From contig JAPVLO010000275.1 of the NCBI GenBank assembly GCA_027257055.1, positions 682,001 through 746,000 of the forward strand: a stretch of DNA of 64,000 nucleotides, written 5' to 3'. The stretch comes from Cephalopachus bancanus. Taxonomy: Eukaryota; Chordata; Mammalia; Primates; Tarsiidae. Numbering within the stretch: the stretch's first letter is position 1; every line of letters starts with the position of its first letter. This document shows, in pieces, positions 22,404 through 34,161 of this stretch. The position numbers and the translations under genes are program-made. The notes below the pieces were generated by a model. That model saw only the letters and a list, made by a program, of their open reading frames with translations, searched no databases and was not told the DNA's origin.

Positions 22404-22639
22404 TGAAGATAAGTTTTCATTTCACATAGGTAATGCCTAACAGTGAGATTACTGGGCCATATAGTAAACATATGTTTACCTTTAAAATCAACTGGCAAAC
22501 TATCTTCCAGAGTGGCTGTCCCATGCTGTTTTCCACTAGCAATGTAGGAGAGTGCCTGCTGCACTGCATCCTTGTTAGCAGTTCTTATTGTCAATTTTTT
22601 AGCTATTCTAATAAGTGCTTAGTAGTATCTTGTGGTTTT

Positions 22640-22931
22640 TTTTTTTTTTTTTGAATTGGAGTCTCACTCTGTCGCCCAGACTGGAGTGCAGTGGCCGCTC
22701 CCGGCCACCGCAGCCTCAGTCTACTGGGCTTGGGTGATCCTTCCGCCTCAGCCTTCCAAGTAGCTGGAACTACAGGTGTGTGCTACCATGCCCGGCTAAT
22801 TTTTTGATTTATTTTAGAGAAGAAGTCTAGCCAAGTTGCCCGGGTGGGTCTTGAACCCGTGGGCTCAGGCAATTCACTCACCTCGGCCTCTCAAAGCATG
22901 GGATTACAGGCGGAGCCACGAGCCCAGCCTG
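22640..22931 (-). repeat. Alu
   Basis: Antisense dimeric Alu. The TSD TTGTGGTTTT is at 22630-22639 and 22932-22941. Confidence 0.94.
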
Positions 22932-23217
22932 TTGTGGTTTTGATTTGCATTTTCCTGACAAATAATAGCAAATAATGTTGAGCATCTTTTCATTTTCTGT
23001 GTTGATCTGTCAGCTATCAGAATTCTTCTATCTCAAAAATTTCCTTTAATTTTTTTAATAGTGTACATTTTCTAGTAATGAATTATTTCCATTTTTGTTT
23101 GTTCAAAAGAGTATTTATTTCTCTGCTATGTTTGCAAGACATTTTCTCTGAGTACAGAATTCAGAGGTGAGAGTTTTGTTCTTTCTAATCTTTAAAACTG
23201 TTACTCCATTGTCTTCT

Positions 23218-23827
23218 AGCAGCGGAAAAATAGAGAGACTGTGACACCGAGACTATTATAGGAAGTGGCAGCTTTATTATGCCGGTGGGCTCGAGAGCTA
23301 AAGCATCCAAGTTGACCCCCCAGAATGGGAGAAGTGGGGTTTTATATCCTTGTTTAGGTAAGGGAGGGGGTTGTGTTGAGTGATTACATATTTCCTTTGG
23401 AATCTTACAAGGTTGTACTCAGCAAAATCAGATTTTTTAAAGAACAAATGGTTTCCAGGAAATGCAAAGTGTAGGATTGCAAACTGTTAACTTCAAAAGA
23501 GGGGTTTTGGATAAGTCTGTGAATTAGTTACTCTTTTGCATTTCCACGAAATGGCCAGTCTCTGGCCATTTGGCTTTTCCTAAACAAAATCAGCCTGGCG
23601 CCTGGTGGGTCTTTTAAACTTGCCACTTGGCTTTCAAAAGGAAATACCTTTAACTGCTACCAACCCTCCTTTTCTGCCACAGGGTTAGTGGGAGAGAGAC
23701 AATTTGTTATTCCAGATGATTGCCATGGGGCCAACTGCTGACCCCGAAGCAGTTACTCACGTGTTTCTGTGTTCATTCACTCAATTATACAAGAAATATA
23801 TTTGAGCATTTGCCCCATTCTGCTCGA
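23218..23827 (-). repeat. 3' LTR of the provirus
   Basis: Aligns with 30721-31326 along its whole length with scattered differences (roughly 6-7% by eye), and with the solo LTR at 16235-17132. The plus strand shows the reversed poly(A) signal TTTATT at about 23272. The outer end has lost the canonical TG/CA dinucleotide. Confidence 0.93.
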
Positions 23828-23839
23828 TTTCCCCCCTTT
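23828..23839 (-). promoter_or_regulatory. polypurine tract of the provirus
   Basis: On the minus strand this reads AAAGGGGGGAAA, directly next to the 3' LTR. This is where plus-strand DNA synthesis of a retrovirus is primed. Confidence 0.85.
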
Positions 23840-24059
23840 GATGCTTGATCTTTTATGGATCTAAAGCATCATCATCCTTAATCTGGTGCATTAACATGAT
23901 ATGGGCCGCAGTTTTTCATTCAACAACTGTTTCCACAAACTTAGACATGGCATTTATAATAATTGGGGCTATGTAAGGGAGGATAAGGTAGGATCCCACC
24001 AATAGGACTCCAGATTCAATAATGTACTTAAATCCCCCCGACCTGAGAACATGTTTTTA

Positions 24060-24400
24060 AATTAATTGCCGATTTGTATGCCTTGCCATTTTTGCACCGG
24101 GACATGGGCAAGTCTTCTAACATTGGTGGCTACGTTAGTTATAACTTTACCATTATTATCTGTTTGCAAACAACAGAGCTATTAAATTTACCACATACTT
24201 CTTTTTCCGCTAGCAGGTAGTCCAAAGCTAAGCGGTTGATAAATAGCTGCATGCATTTGGGTTTGTTGCTGAGCAACAAGCTCAAAAGTCATGGCTATTC
24301 GATTAGTTATAACTTCCAAGACAGTTTGTAACCTGATAATGCGATTTAGCAGATATATATAGGCGTGTGGCATTTCTGACTCCTATCTTGTGCCCATGTG
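24060..24400 (-). pseudogene. env transmembrane-subunit remnant
   Basis: The minus-strand frame at 24188-24373 has the leucine/isoleucine heptad region followed by a glutamine-rich stretch and a diverged version of the conserved ectodomain segment of class I TM proteins. A frameshift breaks it before the cysteine motif. It lies between the integrase end and the 3' LTR, as expected for env. It is not translatable as a fusion protein. Confidence 0.75.
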
Positions 24401-25440
24401 GCTGGGCCGTAAGTATTTATAATTTTATTGGGTATCCATTTGTTATTTCTCCAAACCTGGGTCCCTCCTACATTAGGAACTTGGCCAAGGGATCGAGCAT
24501 CTTGTGTTTTGAGGCTTTTTTAAAGGGGAAAGCCTAGTTTATCTGCCCCCCCCGGATTAGGCATTAAGGAAAAATCCTGGCTGGATTATTCCTATGGTAC
24601 ATGTGCCTCTCCATAATGCTGGGGGCTAGGCATATGCAACCTTTTCATATGTCCAAAATAGCCCTTTAGTACATTGAGAAGAGTAAGTTGCATAAGCAGA
24701 TGCCCAATACCAAACAGGCCTTGTTGGCCACCAGAACAAACTTCTGGCTGTGACAAATAATGATGGAAAACTCTTATGTGTGGCCAGATAGTTTCTATAC
24801 GTGCACATGCTGGTGTGTGAGGGAAGTGATAAACACCCAAATCAGGCAGAAATACATAAAAGCACAAGAACACTTTCTATTATAAGAAAGAATGGGAATG
24901 CTAGTGAAACCCTTTTTTTTTTTGTTTTGAGTTGGAGTCTTACTCTGTCACCCAGACTGGAGTGCAGTGGCCGCTCCCGGCCACCGCAGTCTCGCTCTGC
25001 TGGGCTCCGGCGATCCTTCTGCCTCAGCCTTCCAAGTAGCCAGAATTATAGGCATGTGCTACCACACCAGGCTGATTTTTTGATTTATTGTAGAGATGAG
25101 GTCTCGCTGCCCAGGCGGGTCTCGAACCCGCAGACTCAGGCAATCCACTCACCTCAGCCTTCCAAAGGCACGGGATTATAGGCTGAGCCATGGAGCCCGG
25201 CTGAAACCCTTTTCTAACATGCTCAATGGGGACAACTCCGTTAATATTATAGCAAATAAAGTTAGTTCTACAGCAATTAAAATGACAAACAGTTTAGCAA
25301 ATATAAAGGCTGACCAAGCAAAACAATGGCTTATCAGTAATGTCCGCTGAGTTCTTAAGCTAAATCTCAACCTTCTGCTGTGTGTCGATCAGTCAGCCTC
25401 TGGTGTGTGACTGAAGCAAGGCTGGAGAATCCTCAGGTTT
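24401..25440 (-). pseudogene. env surface-subunit region, degenerate
   Basis: By position this should be the SU part of env. It lies between the integrase C-terminus and the TM remnant. A frame at 24592-24873 remains but shows no motif I can name. An Alu at 24917-25201 splits the region. The call rests on gene order rather than on sequence identity. Confidence 0.45.
24917..25201 (-). repeat. Alu within provirus env
   Basis: Antisense Alu with a perfect 12-bp TSD, TGAAACCCTTTT (24905-24916 and 25202-25213). Confidence 0.95.
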
Positions 25441-25870
25441 CTAGAGCAGGGCTGGAGCTGCTGAATCTGCGGTGCACTCCCAGTCCTGGAAGGTCGGCTT
25501 AATTCTGCTATAATGGATCCGAGGAACTACTACTTCGGCTACTTTGTGGTCGGGGTAAACAAAAGAACAGTAAATGGTCCCTTCTAGCGGGGTTTTAGAG
25601 GTTGTACATTTCACTCTTTTACCCATACCATATTACCTGGCTTAAAAGAATGGGCATCAGCAGTTAAACAAATAGGCCATTGTTCTCTGACTTGACAGTG
25701 GATGGCTTTTAGGACCGAACCTAAGGCTTGCATTTGCTGTTTTAGGGCAAGACTTCCTAATCCCTTTAAGTCTTCCTTAATGCCCTTAATGAGAGGGCGT
25801 GGCCACCCATAAAGAATCTCAAAAGGCAAGAAGCTTGTTTAATTCATTTAAAGGCCTGTTTCTGGGCCTT
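25441..25870 (-). pseudogene. pol integrase C-terminal domain remnant
   Basis: The frame at 25611-25829 has PFEILYG near its start and FKPGNMVWVKE at its end. These are the two landmarks of the gammaretroviral integrase C-terminus (DNA-binding region). The next frame (25441-25626) continues with an H-Y-S-R-I-K-P motif (HHSRIKP type) after a frameshift. It marks the end of pol, just before env. Confidence 0.85.
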
Positions 25871-27740
25871 TTTTCATAGCAGGGGCTCTTGTTCACCCCC
25901 CCTTTGAGGCTTCATAGAGGAGTTTCATGATGATAGAGAAGTTAGGTATTTAAATTCTATAGACTAATATAGGAACAGGACCATCCTTAGGGTCCGTTTT
26001 TCTTTTCTTACAGTTGTTGGTTGGGTCCTTCCTTTCTTCAATTTTTTTTTTTTTTTTTGAGTTGGAGTCTCACTTTGTCACTCAGACTGGAATGCAGTGG
26101 CCCCTCCCGGCCACCGCAGCCTCGACCTGCTGGGCTCCGGCGATCCTTCCGCCTCAGCATTCCAAGTAGCTGGAACTACAGGCGTGTGCTACCACACTTG
26201 GCTAATTTTTTGATTTATTGTAGAGATAAGGTCACGCAAAGTTGCCCAGGTGGGTCTCAAACCCGCAGGCTGAGGCAATCCACTCACCTCAGACTCTCAA
26301 GGCGCGGGATTGCAGGCTGAGCCACTGAGCCTGGCTCTTTCTTCAATTTTTAGCAGCACTTACTTCCCTGGGATATTTGAGTTTTTCATGGCCCAGGAAG
26401 TGTCTAGGGAAATAAGCTTATAAACTGGGATTAAAATGTGTCCCAAATGGACAACACATTTCCTTATGAGCATTTATGTTTGTGGCCCCCTTTCCTTCAG
26501 AAGTGTAGGAAAAAGGCCTATCGTTAAACAATTTTAAAGTTTTAATGAATTCCATTTCAGGGACTTGGATCCTGAGTGATGCAATACCAAGTACCTATGT
26601 TTAGTTTACTTGTGTCTCCAAAGGATTTCTAGTGATTATTATGCTAAACTGCAAATTGAAAGATTGTACTGTCCTAGTTCTACATCTGATGGAGTTTTCC
26701 CTGGATTTGCCAAGGGGTGGGATAGGTTGCTACTCGGCCTGCAGTAGAAACGTTTGAACGTCTTCTAAAACCTACCTATAGGAAATTTATTTCTGTCTAG
26801 CCTGTGCTATCCACCCTGCCTCAATTATTTATTCTTTAGAGATTTTTTAAATCTCATAATCAGTAGGGGTGCTGAGGGGTGAAGGTCCATCTTCTGTAAT
26901 TTCTTCGGAGCTGATAATGGGCGCAGTCCTGCCTAGCCAGAGATCAAAAATCTCTCCCTGTCTGACTTGAGGTGTCCAGATTTGTTTCAGCAGTGGCATT
27001 GTTTGCAGGCACTGGCTGGAATTCTTGCATGACCGTTATGTGGGCATGAAATTACTGGATTCTAGCTCAATAAAAGGAATACAGTCAGGCATACATTTTG
27101 ACAATTTTAGGCAGTGGCTGATTACCTTTTGTACAAAAGCTACAAGGCCTGAAGTTATTAGCATAACAAATGAGAAACTTTAATTTCAGTGGCTTTATTA
27201 AGTACCAGCTTTTGGAGTTTTTAATGTATTTCTGGACTATAATGGTAGCCTGACAGATTGTTTTCAGACTAATTTGAACTAGGCACTCAAGTAAATCTTA
27301 TATAAAATTTGAAGAGAAATCCAAAAATGTTTGGAGACTTGCATCCAGAAAAGATTTTATTATGCCTAGATTGTTTATAGAATTTCTTCTGTATATATAT
27401 TTTTTCATAAACTTTTCTTATACCATTTTTGGCACACTTATATTATTTTATTTTTGTTCTTTAACCCCTTTTAAAAAAATTCTTAGATAATGATCTACTT
27501 TATTATAGGACAGAAATTTACCATATAAGATTTCTTTTTTTAGATAAAAATATCCTTTTTCTTATATTCCTCCTTTTTTGTTTTCTTATTAAAACCTTAT
27601 TTATACACCAATAACCTTTTTATATTTTTCCTTTGCCTTTTGCCTTCCCTTTTATTTACTTATAGATAACCTTTTACAGTTATAATTTGAATTTGCCTTT
27701 TAGTAACTGTTAGGTGAAACATTTAACTTTTGAAACACCT
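25871..27740 (-). pseudogene. degenerate pol region (RT/RNase H not recognisable)
   Basis: Lies where RT, RNase H and the integrase core should be, but no catalytic motif is visible. About 1.6 kb without the Alu is shorter than a complete RT-RNase H-IN, so internal deletion is likely. The part at 27380-27700 is strongly AT-rich. Confidence 0.5.
26047..26336 (-). repeat. Alu within provirus pol
   Basis: Antisense Alu with a perfect 15-bp TSD, CTTTCTTCAATTTTT (26032-26046 and 26337-26351). Confidence 0.95.
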
Positions 27741-27750
27741 TTAATTCCCA

Positions 27751-27963
27751 CTAGAGAGCAGGTTTCAGGAGAAAGAAGTTCAGTATGAGCACAAGGGCTA
27801 AAAACTTAGCCTCAGTATTAATTAAGAAATTAATTTGGACCCCAGCCACATTCATACAGACCCGAGGATTCTCTGGGTTGACGGCAAACAGAGTGCTGCG
27901 CTGGGCCATGCCCCTCCACCTTTGGTCAACAGCCACCATCACTGAGCTAGGTGTTTCCCACAC
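27751..27963 (-). pseudogene. retroviral protease remnant
   Basis: The minus-strand frame contains a segment resembling the active-site neighbourhood of retroviral aspartic proteases. The catalytic aspartate and glycine positions are substituted: F-L-I-N-T-E-A stands where a D-T-G motif belongs. It follows the gag zinc knuckle, as in gag-pro-pol order. It is inactive. Confidence 0.7.
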
Positions 27964-28049
27964 CCCTTTGGAAGAGGCTGCACTATCTCTTTCAGTGGCT
28001 TTTTAGTCCGGATGTTGGACAAGGTCCTGGGGTTTAGGCCATCAAGAAC

Positions 28050-28110
28050 AATTGTGCTTTAGGTGCCCAGATTGACCACATTCATAGCAGCTGATACCAT
28101 CCCCCTTAGC
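28050..28110 (-). pseudogene. gag nucleocapsid zinc knuckle
   Basis: On the minus strand one complete CX2CX4HX4C knuckle can be read, with C-Y-E-C-G at its start and H-N-C at its end. A single knuckle is typical of gammaretrovirus-like class I elements; betaretroviruses usually have two. A stop codon follows soon after. Confidence 0.85.
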
Positions 28111-28351
28111 AGGTTTATCCTTATCAGGCCTCTTTTGGGTGGCAACTGCCAATAGGTTTGTTTACTTTTCCTCTAGCTGGTGTTCATTTTGGAGTTCTTT
28201 TCTTTTCTTAATGTTTCAGTTTCTAAGAACTTCAGAATTTTTTATAATTATAATTTCTATAATTTCATAGTCCTGAGTCAAGCCTCTGGAGTTTGGTACT
28301 TAGTATTCTATAGGATATAATCTTGTTTGCAAAGTAGTGAAATAAAATTTT

Positions 28352-28634
28352 TTTTTTTTTGAGTTGGAGTCTTACTCTGTTACCCAGACTGGAGTGCAGT
28401 GGCCGCTCCCGGCCACCACAGCCTCGACCTGCTGGGCTCTGGCGATCCTTCCGCCTCAGCCTTCCGAGTAGCTGGAATTACAGGCATGCACTACCACGAC
28501 CGGCTGATTTTTTGATTTATTGTAGAGATGAGGTCTTGCTGCCCAGGCAGGTCTCGAACCCGTGGGCTCAGGCAATCCACTCATCTCAGCCTCCCAAAGG
28601 CGCAGGATTACAGGCTGAGCCACTGAGCCCGGCA
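28352..28634 (-). repeat. Alu within provirus gag
   Basis: Antisense Alu with a TSD TGAAATAAAATTTT on both sides (28338-28351 and 28635-28648). Confidence 0.95.
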
Positions 28635-28648
28635 TGAAATAAAATTTT

Positions 28649-30720
28649 AAAATGCTTCTGCATACAGAACTTTTGACTATTTTATCTTATTATTATTATT
28701 TGATCTGCAAAGTGAATTTAATTGCCAGATTGTTTTGCTTCTTTCCAAATCTTATTATCTGCTAACCTGTAGTGAGTTCAAATTTGATTTTTAATAATGC
28801 ACTTATTATTACTATTATTAAACCACATAATTTTAATTTGCTCCAATCACTCAAAATCTGTCCCATTGGGGTGTCTGAGGGTACTGATTATTACATATTT
28901 TCTTGGTCACATTTCTTGAAAACCCAGAATTTGTTTTGAACGCTTGCAACTTATTCCTCAAAGGAGAATTCTAAAGCAAACAAATAACTAAATAAAGGTG
29001 TAAACAGTAATGCCAGGAATCCCTGGAACCCTGATGGCTTCTTCCAGGCTGAGTGTTCTCAGTCTTCCTTGAAGCCCCCCCACTTTTTTTTTTTGCTCCA
29101 CGACTTTCCAATGATGTCTACAAAAATGGCCTGGTACAAAACCTTTTTAGAGTGAACAGACCATGTAGATGTAAAATGATCTGTTCCTATTTATTCCTAA
29201 TTATAAACAGGCAAAATTATCAAAAATCCTCATAAATTACTAAATAGTAGCCTTATTTGTAAGATGTGGACAATTAAATGAGAGTGATTAGGTCTCACTC
29301 TATGCTCCACAGAGTGTGCCTAGTACTTGACCTGTCCCTTAGGTGAAGTACTGAGCTTACAAGGTGACTTAATCAAGTGGGAATGGCCAGTTCCCATGCC
29401 TTATTAAGTCCTGCAAAGTATTCAGCATTTAAAGTTTTACCAGTCTTGTAAGAGGTGTGCTAGTTAGGCATAGCCAAAAAAACAAACAGTAGTGTTATCT
29501 AGCATTACATTATAAAGTAGGGACTCGGCATACATTACACGACTCTAAGAGACTTCTCAACAGTTTTACAGGGACAAGCAGTTGATTACGGTCTTAAGCA
29601 AGGCCTAAACCTTTAGAAACAGACTTACTCTCAACTAACCTGGCTTTTAGCATTTGAAAACAAGAACAGTCTGTTCAGTCCCTTAGTTACCAGAGAAAGA
29701 TTACAAAATTATTTTCTCCAAGGCTAGCATTAACTTGCACTGAGTTAGCAAAAGGCTAAGTAGCATATAAGAGACATTTCTACATTTCTTTACAGGTGGA
29801 TTAGAATGAGCTCCTTAGAATTTATGAAGGAGAACACAGGCTAAGGAAGGGAGCAGGCATGGTCCCCAGAAAGAATTTAAGATAACCGGTAACACTTCAC
29901 ATATGCAGCAGGCAACTTTCCCATAATCTTAACAACAAAAGGCAGAAATTTTAACAATGTCAACGGGTTGGGGGAAAAACCACATAAAGGGAAGGAAACA
30001 AAAAATGACATAAAGAAACATGTGCCAATTAAGTTTTTAAAAGGTATGTCCCATTAAACAAAGCATAACTCAACCACCTCTTTAGCAGATTCAAAACAAC
30101 AGACACACAAATAAGAGAATGAGGGGTATGGGAAACATCCGCTTTGTCCCCCCTCCAGTCATACTCCTCGCGAAGATATCTCAGACACCTCTCAGCAATT
30201 GGCAGGTTGGTACACCCTGAATGCAGACTAACTTTATGCGGACCCCTCCCATGGTCCCTCTCATGCACACACAATCACACAGCACATTCTTCAACCTTCC
30301 GTCCTAATCCTAGGAGTCTACAGGTTCATCTTCAGACTGTTTCCTTCCACTGCCTTTCAGCCCTTTCCTTCAGGCTGGAGATTACTAGTGGACTCCAGGA
30401 AGTGATCAAGCTCCCCTTCTGCCATCCGTTGGCAGGTCTATGCAAAGGCCCTTATTCCTACCCTTTCCATCGGGTGGTCTTTCTGTCCTTTCCATCAGGT
30501 GGTCATCCTTATGCCAGTTCCTCGCCTCTTGGGTCCCTGTTGTGCTTTCATGGTCGAGCTTCAGTGCGTCAGGAGGGGCCTTGCTCCTACAGATCAAAAG
30601 GTCTGTTGCACACGAGGTGAGATTACCCTTCCCTTGCCCTGGAGGTCGTACCTCGATGACAAAGGAGATGGAACACACCGTCTCCAAACTCTCAATTTCC
30701 TAGTCAACTCATCAGAATTA
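28649..30720 (-). pseudogene. provirus gag and 5' leader, degenerate
   Basis: Occupies the space between the 5' LTR and the zinc knuckle. No matrix or capsid motif such as the major homology region could be identified with confidence. Directly after the 5' LTR I could not recognise a primer-binding site beginning TGG, so the tRNA primer type is unknown. Both calls rest on gene order. Confidence 0.5.
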
Positions 30721-31326
30721 TGCAGCAGGAAAATAGACCTTGACACCGAGACTATTATAGGAAGTGGCAGCTTTATTACATTGGTGGGCTCGAGGGCTAA
30801 AGCATCCAAGTCGAGTCCCCCAGAATGGGAGAAGTGGGGTTTTATACCTTTGTTTAGGTAAGAGAGGGGGTTGTATTGAGTGATTACATATTTCCTTTGG
30901 AATCTTACTAGGATGTACTCAGCAAAATCAGATTTTTTAAAGAACAAATGGTTTCCAGGAAATGCAAAGTGTAGGATTGCAAACTGTTAACTTCAAAAGA
31001 GGGGTTTTGGATAAGTCTGTGAATTAATTACTCTTTTGCATTTCCATGAAATGGTCAGTCTCTGGCCATTTGGCTTTTCTTAAACAAAACCGGCCTGGTG
31101 CCTGGCGGGTCTTTAAAGCTTGCTGCTTGGCTTTCAAAAGGAAATACCTTTAACTGCTACCTACCCCCGCTTTGTGCCACAGAGTTAGTGAAAGAGAGAC
31201 AATTTGTCATTCTAGGTGATTGCCATGGGGTCAACTGCTGACCCTGAAGCAGTTACTCATGTGTTTCTGCATTCATTCATTCAATTATACAAGAAATATA
31301 TTTGAGCATTTGCCCTGTTCTGGATA
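30721..31326 (-). repeat. 5' LTR of the provirus
   Basis: Begins TGCAGCAGG on the plus strand (CCTGCTGCA end on its own strand). It matches the 3' LTR base by base over long runs such as 30917-31020 against 23417-23520. Confidence 0.93.
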
Positions 31327-31367
31327 TTCTGACCAGCATTGTTTTTAATGAAAATCTACTGCAATTC

Positions 31368-31655
31368 TTTTTTTTTTGGAGTTGGAGTCTCACTCTGTCA
31401 CCCAGACTGGAGTGCAGTGGCCGCTCCCGGCCACTGCAGCCTCGACCCGCTGGGCTCCAGCGATCCTTCCGCCTCAGCCTTCCAAGTAGCTGGAACTACA
31501 GGCGTGCGCTACCACGCCCAGCTAATTTTTTATTTATTGTAGAGATGAGGTCTTGCCAAGTTGCCCAGGCGGGTCTCGAACCCGCGGGCTCAGGCAATCC
31601 ACTCACCTCAGCCTCCCAAAGGCGCAGGATTACAGGCTGAGCCACCAAGCCCGGC
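31368..31655 (-). repeat. Alu
   Basis: Antisense dimeric Alu, T-run to AAGCCCGGC. The TSD is not clear. Confidence 0.93.
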
Positions 31656-31813
31656 TTATTCATGTTCCTCTTTTGTGTCTTTTTTCCTTCTGGACTTCGA
31701 TATTTTGTTTTGTTTTAGATGGTTTGAATATAACCACAGTGTTGATTTAGAGAAGTAGTATTTATCTTAGTATTTGCCAAGCTTCTTAGATCTGTGGTTT
31801 GACTTCTGCAGTG

Positions 31814-32336
31814 TGTGTGGCAGGCTTGGTATGGCCAGAGTCGCAGGGTTGAAGTATTCACCAAGATTGTTATGAATTAAGAAAGGTAGATTTATTAAAG
31901 GGAAGATACATTGTGAAGGGCACAACAGGCAGAGCAACAGCAGTTAGGGTATCTGTTGTCTGCTGTCTACAAAGAGGCTGAGGCTAGAGGGGTGTTTTTT
32001 TGGAGCTTAGTGGGCCTGGAATTGTCTTTGGGGAAAGTTTGCACAGGAAATTTCCAGAGATTTGTGAAGCAACTGATCCATTGTGGTGTTTTGTTTCTTT
32101 AAGCTAGGGTTAATTAGCAGCAATAGGTTAACTACTAACTACTAACTAGCAACAAGTGATTAACTACTTTTTGTTTACTGCAAATATTTTATAGTTGGCT
32201 AACTAGTCTTTATGACTCTTGCTGTTATCAGTTGTTTTTTTTTGTAGCATTTGTGAAATCTCATCCTGAGATTTTACTTCCTAAATATTCTTTACCCAAT
32301 TGATGCTAGCCTAATTTGGTCTCATATCTCTCCACA
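31814..32336 (-). mobile_element. probable solo LTR, family unknown
   Basis: On the minus strand it starts TGTGGAGAGATATGAG and ends CCTGCCACACA. It has an AATAAA-type signal (TTTATT at about 31891 on plus) near its 3' end, as in LTRs. I find no matching TSD directly outside these ends. A TTGACT repeat lies 8-12 bp further out (about 31797 and 32342). Confidence 0.6.
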
Positions 32337-33260
32337 ATTTCTTTGACTAGTTTTGGACAACTCTCAGTCATTGTCTCTTTGAATGTTTGCTTTACCTCAT
32401 TTTTCCCACTTCTCCTTTTGTGATTTCAATTATATGCATGTTAGACTGATGTTGTCCTACAGCTTTTGGATTCTTTGTTTTTTATTTTCTGTTTTCTTTT
32501 TTTTTCCTGTTTGTGTTTCAACTTAAGTCGTGTCTCTTGATTTCTCCTCCAGTTGACTGATCCTTTCCTCAACTGTGCCAAGTCTATGAATGAACTTGTT
32601 CAGAGCTTCTAGATCTTCTCCTAACAAGTTAAAAAAAATTCTAGCATTTCTATTTCATTATTTCTCAAGTTTTTATTTTTTTGCTGAAATCTCTCATCTA
32701 TCCATGCATCTTGTTAACTTTTCCACAAGCCGTTAGCATATTAATCATTGTTATTTTAATGTTCCTGTCTGGTAGTTCCAAAATCTAGTCATATCTAAGT
32801 CTGTCTCTGTTGGTTGCTCTGTTTCTTGGCAGAGGATTGCTTTTTCTAGCTTTTTTGTGTGTCTTGTAATTTTTAGTTGAAAGCCAGACATGGTATGTTG
32901 CACAGTAAAGGCCAAAGTGAATGGTATTTTTGCATACAAATGGGAAAACATCTTCTGATAGGCTTTTAGTGTGGAGGCTGAGTCAATATTTGAGCTAGGT
33001 GGTATTTGAGCTAGACTCGGGTTCCGGTGTTGCTGTGGTTACGCTCAAAATCCTCTGGTTTCACCTTGTGCCTGGATTACAGTTGTGCTGCCTGAGGGTT
33101 TTTCTCAATGTTCTTGTTACATTCTCAGCTGTGGCTTTTCCTGTGGTCCCAACCTTCAAAGAGAAAGGCCACACAGAAAAAGCTGAGGAGCTGGAGGGAA
33201 TGCAGGATTGAGGCCATCACACTCAAATAGGTGCTAACTTCTCAGAATTCAATTATGTGG

Positions 33261-33343
33261 TTTTTTTTTTTTTTTGAGTTGGAGTCTCACTCTGACACCC
33301 AGACTGGAGTGCAATGGCTGCTGGGCTCCCGCGATCCTTCTGT
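33261..33343 (-). repeat. Alu with a large internal deletion
   Basis: Only the T-run, the start of the right arm and a short CTGCTGGGCTCCCGCGATCC piece remain. It is flanked by TCAATTATGTGG and TCAATTGTGTTT, a probable TSD, so the insertion may have been short from the start. Confidence 0.7.
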
Positions 33344-33599
33344 CAATTGTGTTTTTAAGAGTCACTTTAGAATCCTTTTGACTACAACCACTTGATGTTT
33401 GATGAAATGGTGCAGTAGCATTTCAGAACCTGTTGACAAATTATTTGGCAGCAGTAATGATTAGAAACAAAGATGACAGCAGCATGACTAATACTTACAA
33501 AGTGCCCCTCCTTTGGTCCAAGTCAAGCTGTGAGAATAGGTTTTAATTGAATGCTTTGTCCCACTTTAGACAACTATTGGCTTGTCCTTGAATTTTATG

Positions 33600-33730
33600 T
33601 AAGAAATTCTTACTCATCCAGCTGTAGCAGGAGGTATTAGCCAGGGCCCAAATATCACATTGCTCTGTTAATATATAATCCAAGGCAATTTTGTCTTCTA
33701 GTAACACCTCGTCAAGAAAGCATCGGCTCT
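33600..33730 (-). pseudogene. env transmembrane-subunit remnant of the older ERV
   Basis: Read on the minus strand, this stretch carries the class I TM ectodomain pattern: an A-L-D-Y core, then a run ending in diverged cysteine positions. The frame closes soon after. It anchors the 3' end of the older ERV. Breaks include a stop within about 40 codons. Confidence 0.7.
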
Positions 33731-34161
33731 TTTTTTAGCCCTGTAGTAAAATACAGTTTTGTTTGCAATAATTACCATGGTAAGAGAGATTTTGTATTTC
33801 ACAAGATAAGGAAAGATATCCTACATGGTGATGTGGATCTCACCATCATGGATTCCTCTAGATAGTTTTTCATTCCATTGAGAGCACTGATGTTCTCTGA
33901 ATGGGTGTAAAAGTTACCTGAAAGATACAGGGAATTTACAAATTCATGAAAGTTCTTATTAATATGATCTTGACGTCTACAAACTAAAAACTGACCAGAT
34001 TCAGCACAGCTTTGATATGAAATTTTGTTGTGGTCAAAGGTTTATGTTTTACCTTCAATATAAAATGAAAGTTAATTGACTAATATATTTGAATTCTCCA
34101 ACAGCACAGATACGTTTGCTTTCCTCTATGTAATGCCGGCACAAAGTTTGGTAATTGGTCC

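Larger units (their letters stand above)
21640..23217 (-). mobile_element. old L1M, 3' UTR and ORF2 end
   Basis: Antisense L1M: AATGAGGTATAATTTACACATAG is its 3' UTR and 21950-22110 corresponds to the end of ORF2. It is interrupted by Alus at 22127 and 22640 and by the provirus at 23218. It appears to resume at 31331, because the joined flanks read as continuous L1. Confidence 0.75.
23218..31326 (-). mobile_element. class I endogenous provirus, two LTRs, decayed interior
   Basis: About 8.1 kb, minus strand, bounded by two homologous ~606-610-bp LTRs. The flank TTCT occurs at 23214-23217 and 31327-31330, consistent with a 4-bp TSD. Joining the flanks gives CCATTGTCTTCTGACCAGC, which continues the surrounding L1M. 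In its own direction: 5' LTR (31326-30721), leader, gag (zinc knuckle about 28100), protease (about 27900), degenerate pol, integrase C-terminus (25441-25829), env (about 25440-23850), polypurine tract, 3' LTR. All reading frames are broken. Alus inserted at 24917, 26047 and 28352. Class I assignment rests on the 4-bp TSD, single zinc knuckle and integrase/TM similarity. Confidence 0.92.
31331..33250 (-). mobile_element. old L1M continuing beyond the provirus (ORF1/5' part)
   Basis: Continues the L1M at 21640-23217. Around 32330-32600 the antisense pattern (CTTTGAATGTTTGC.., ..TGTCCTACAGCTTTTGGATTC) matches old L1 ORF1 sequence. It is interrupted by an Alu (31368) and an LTR-like block (31814). 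Confidence 0.65.
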
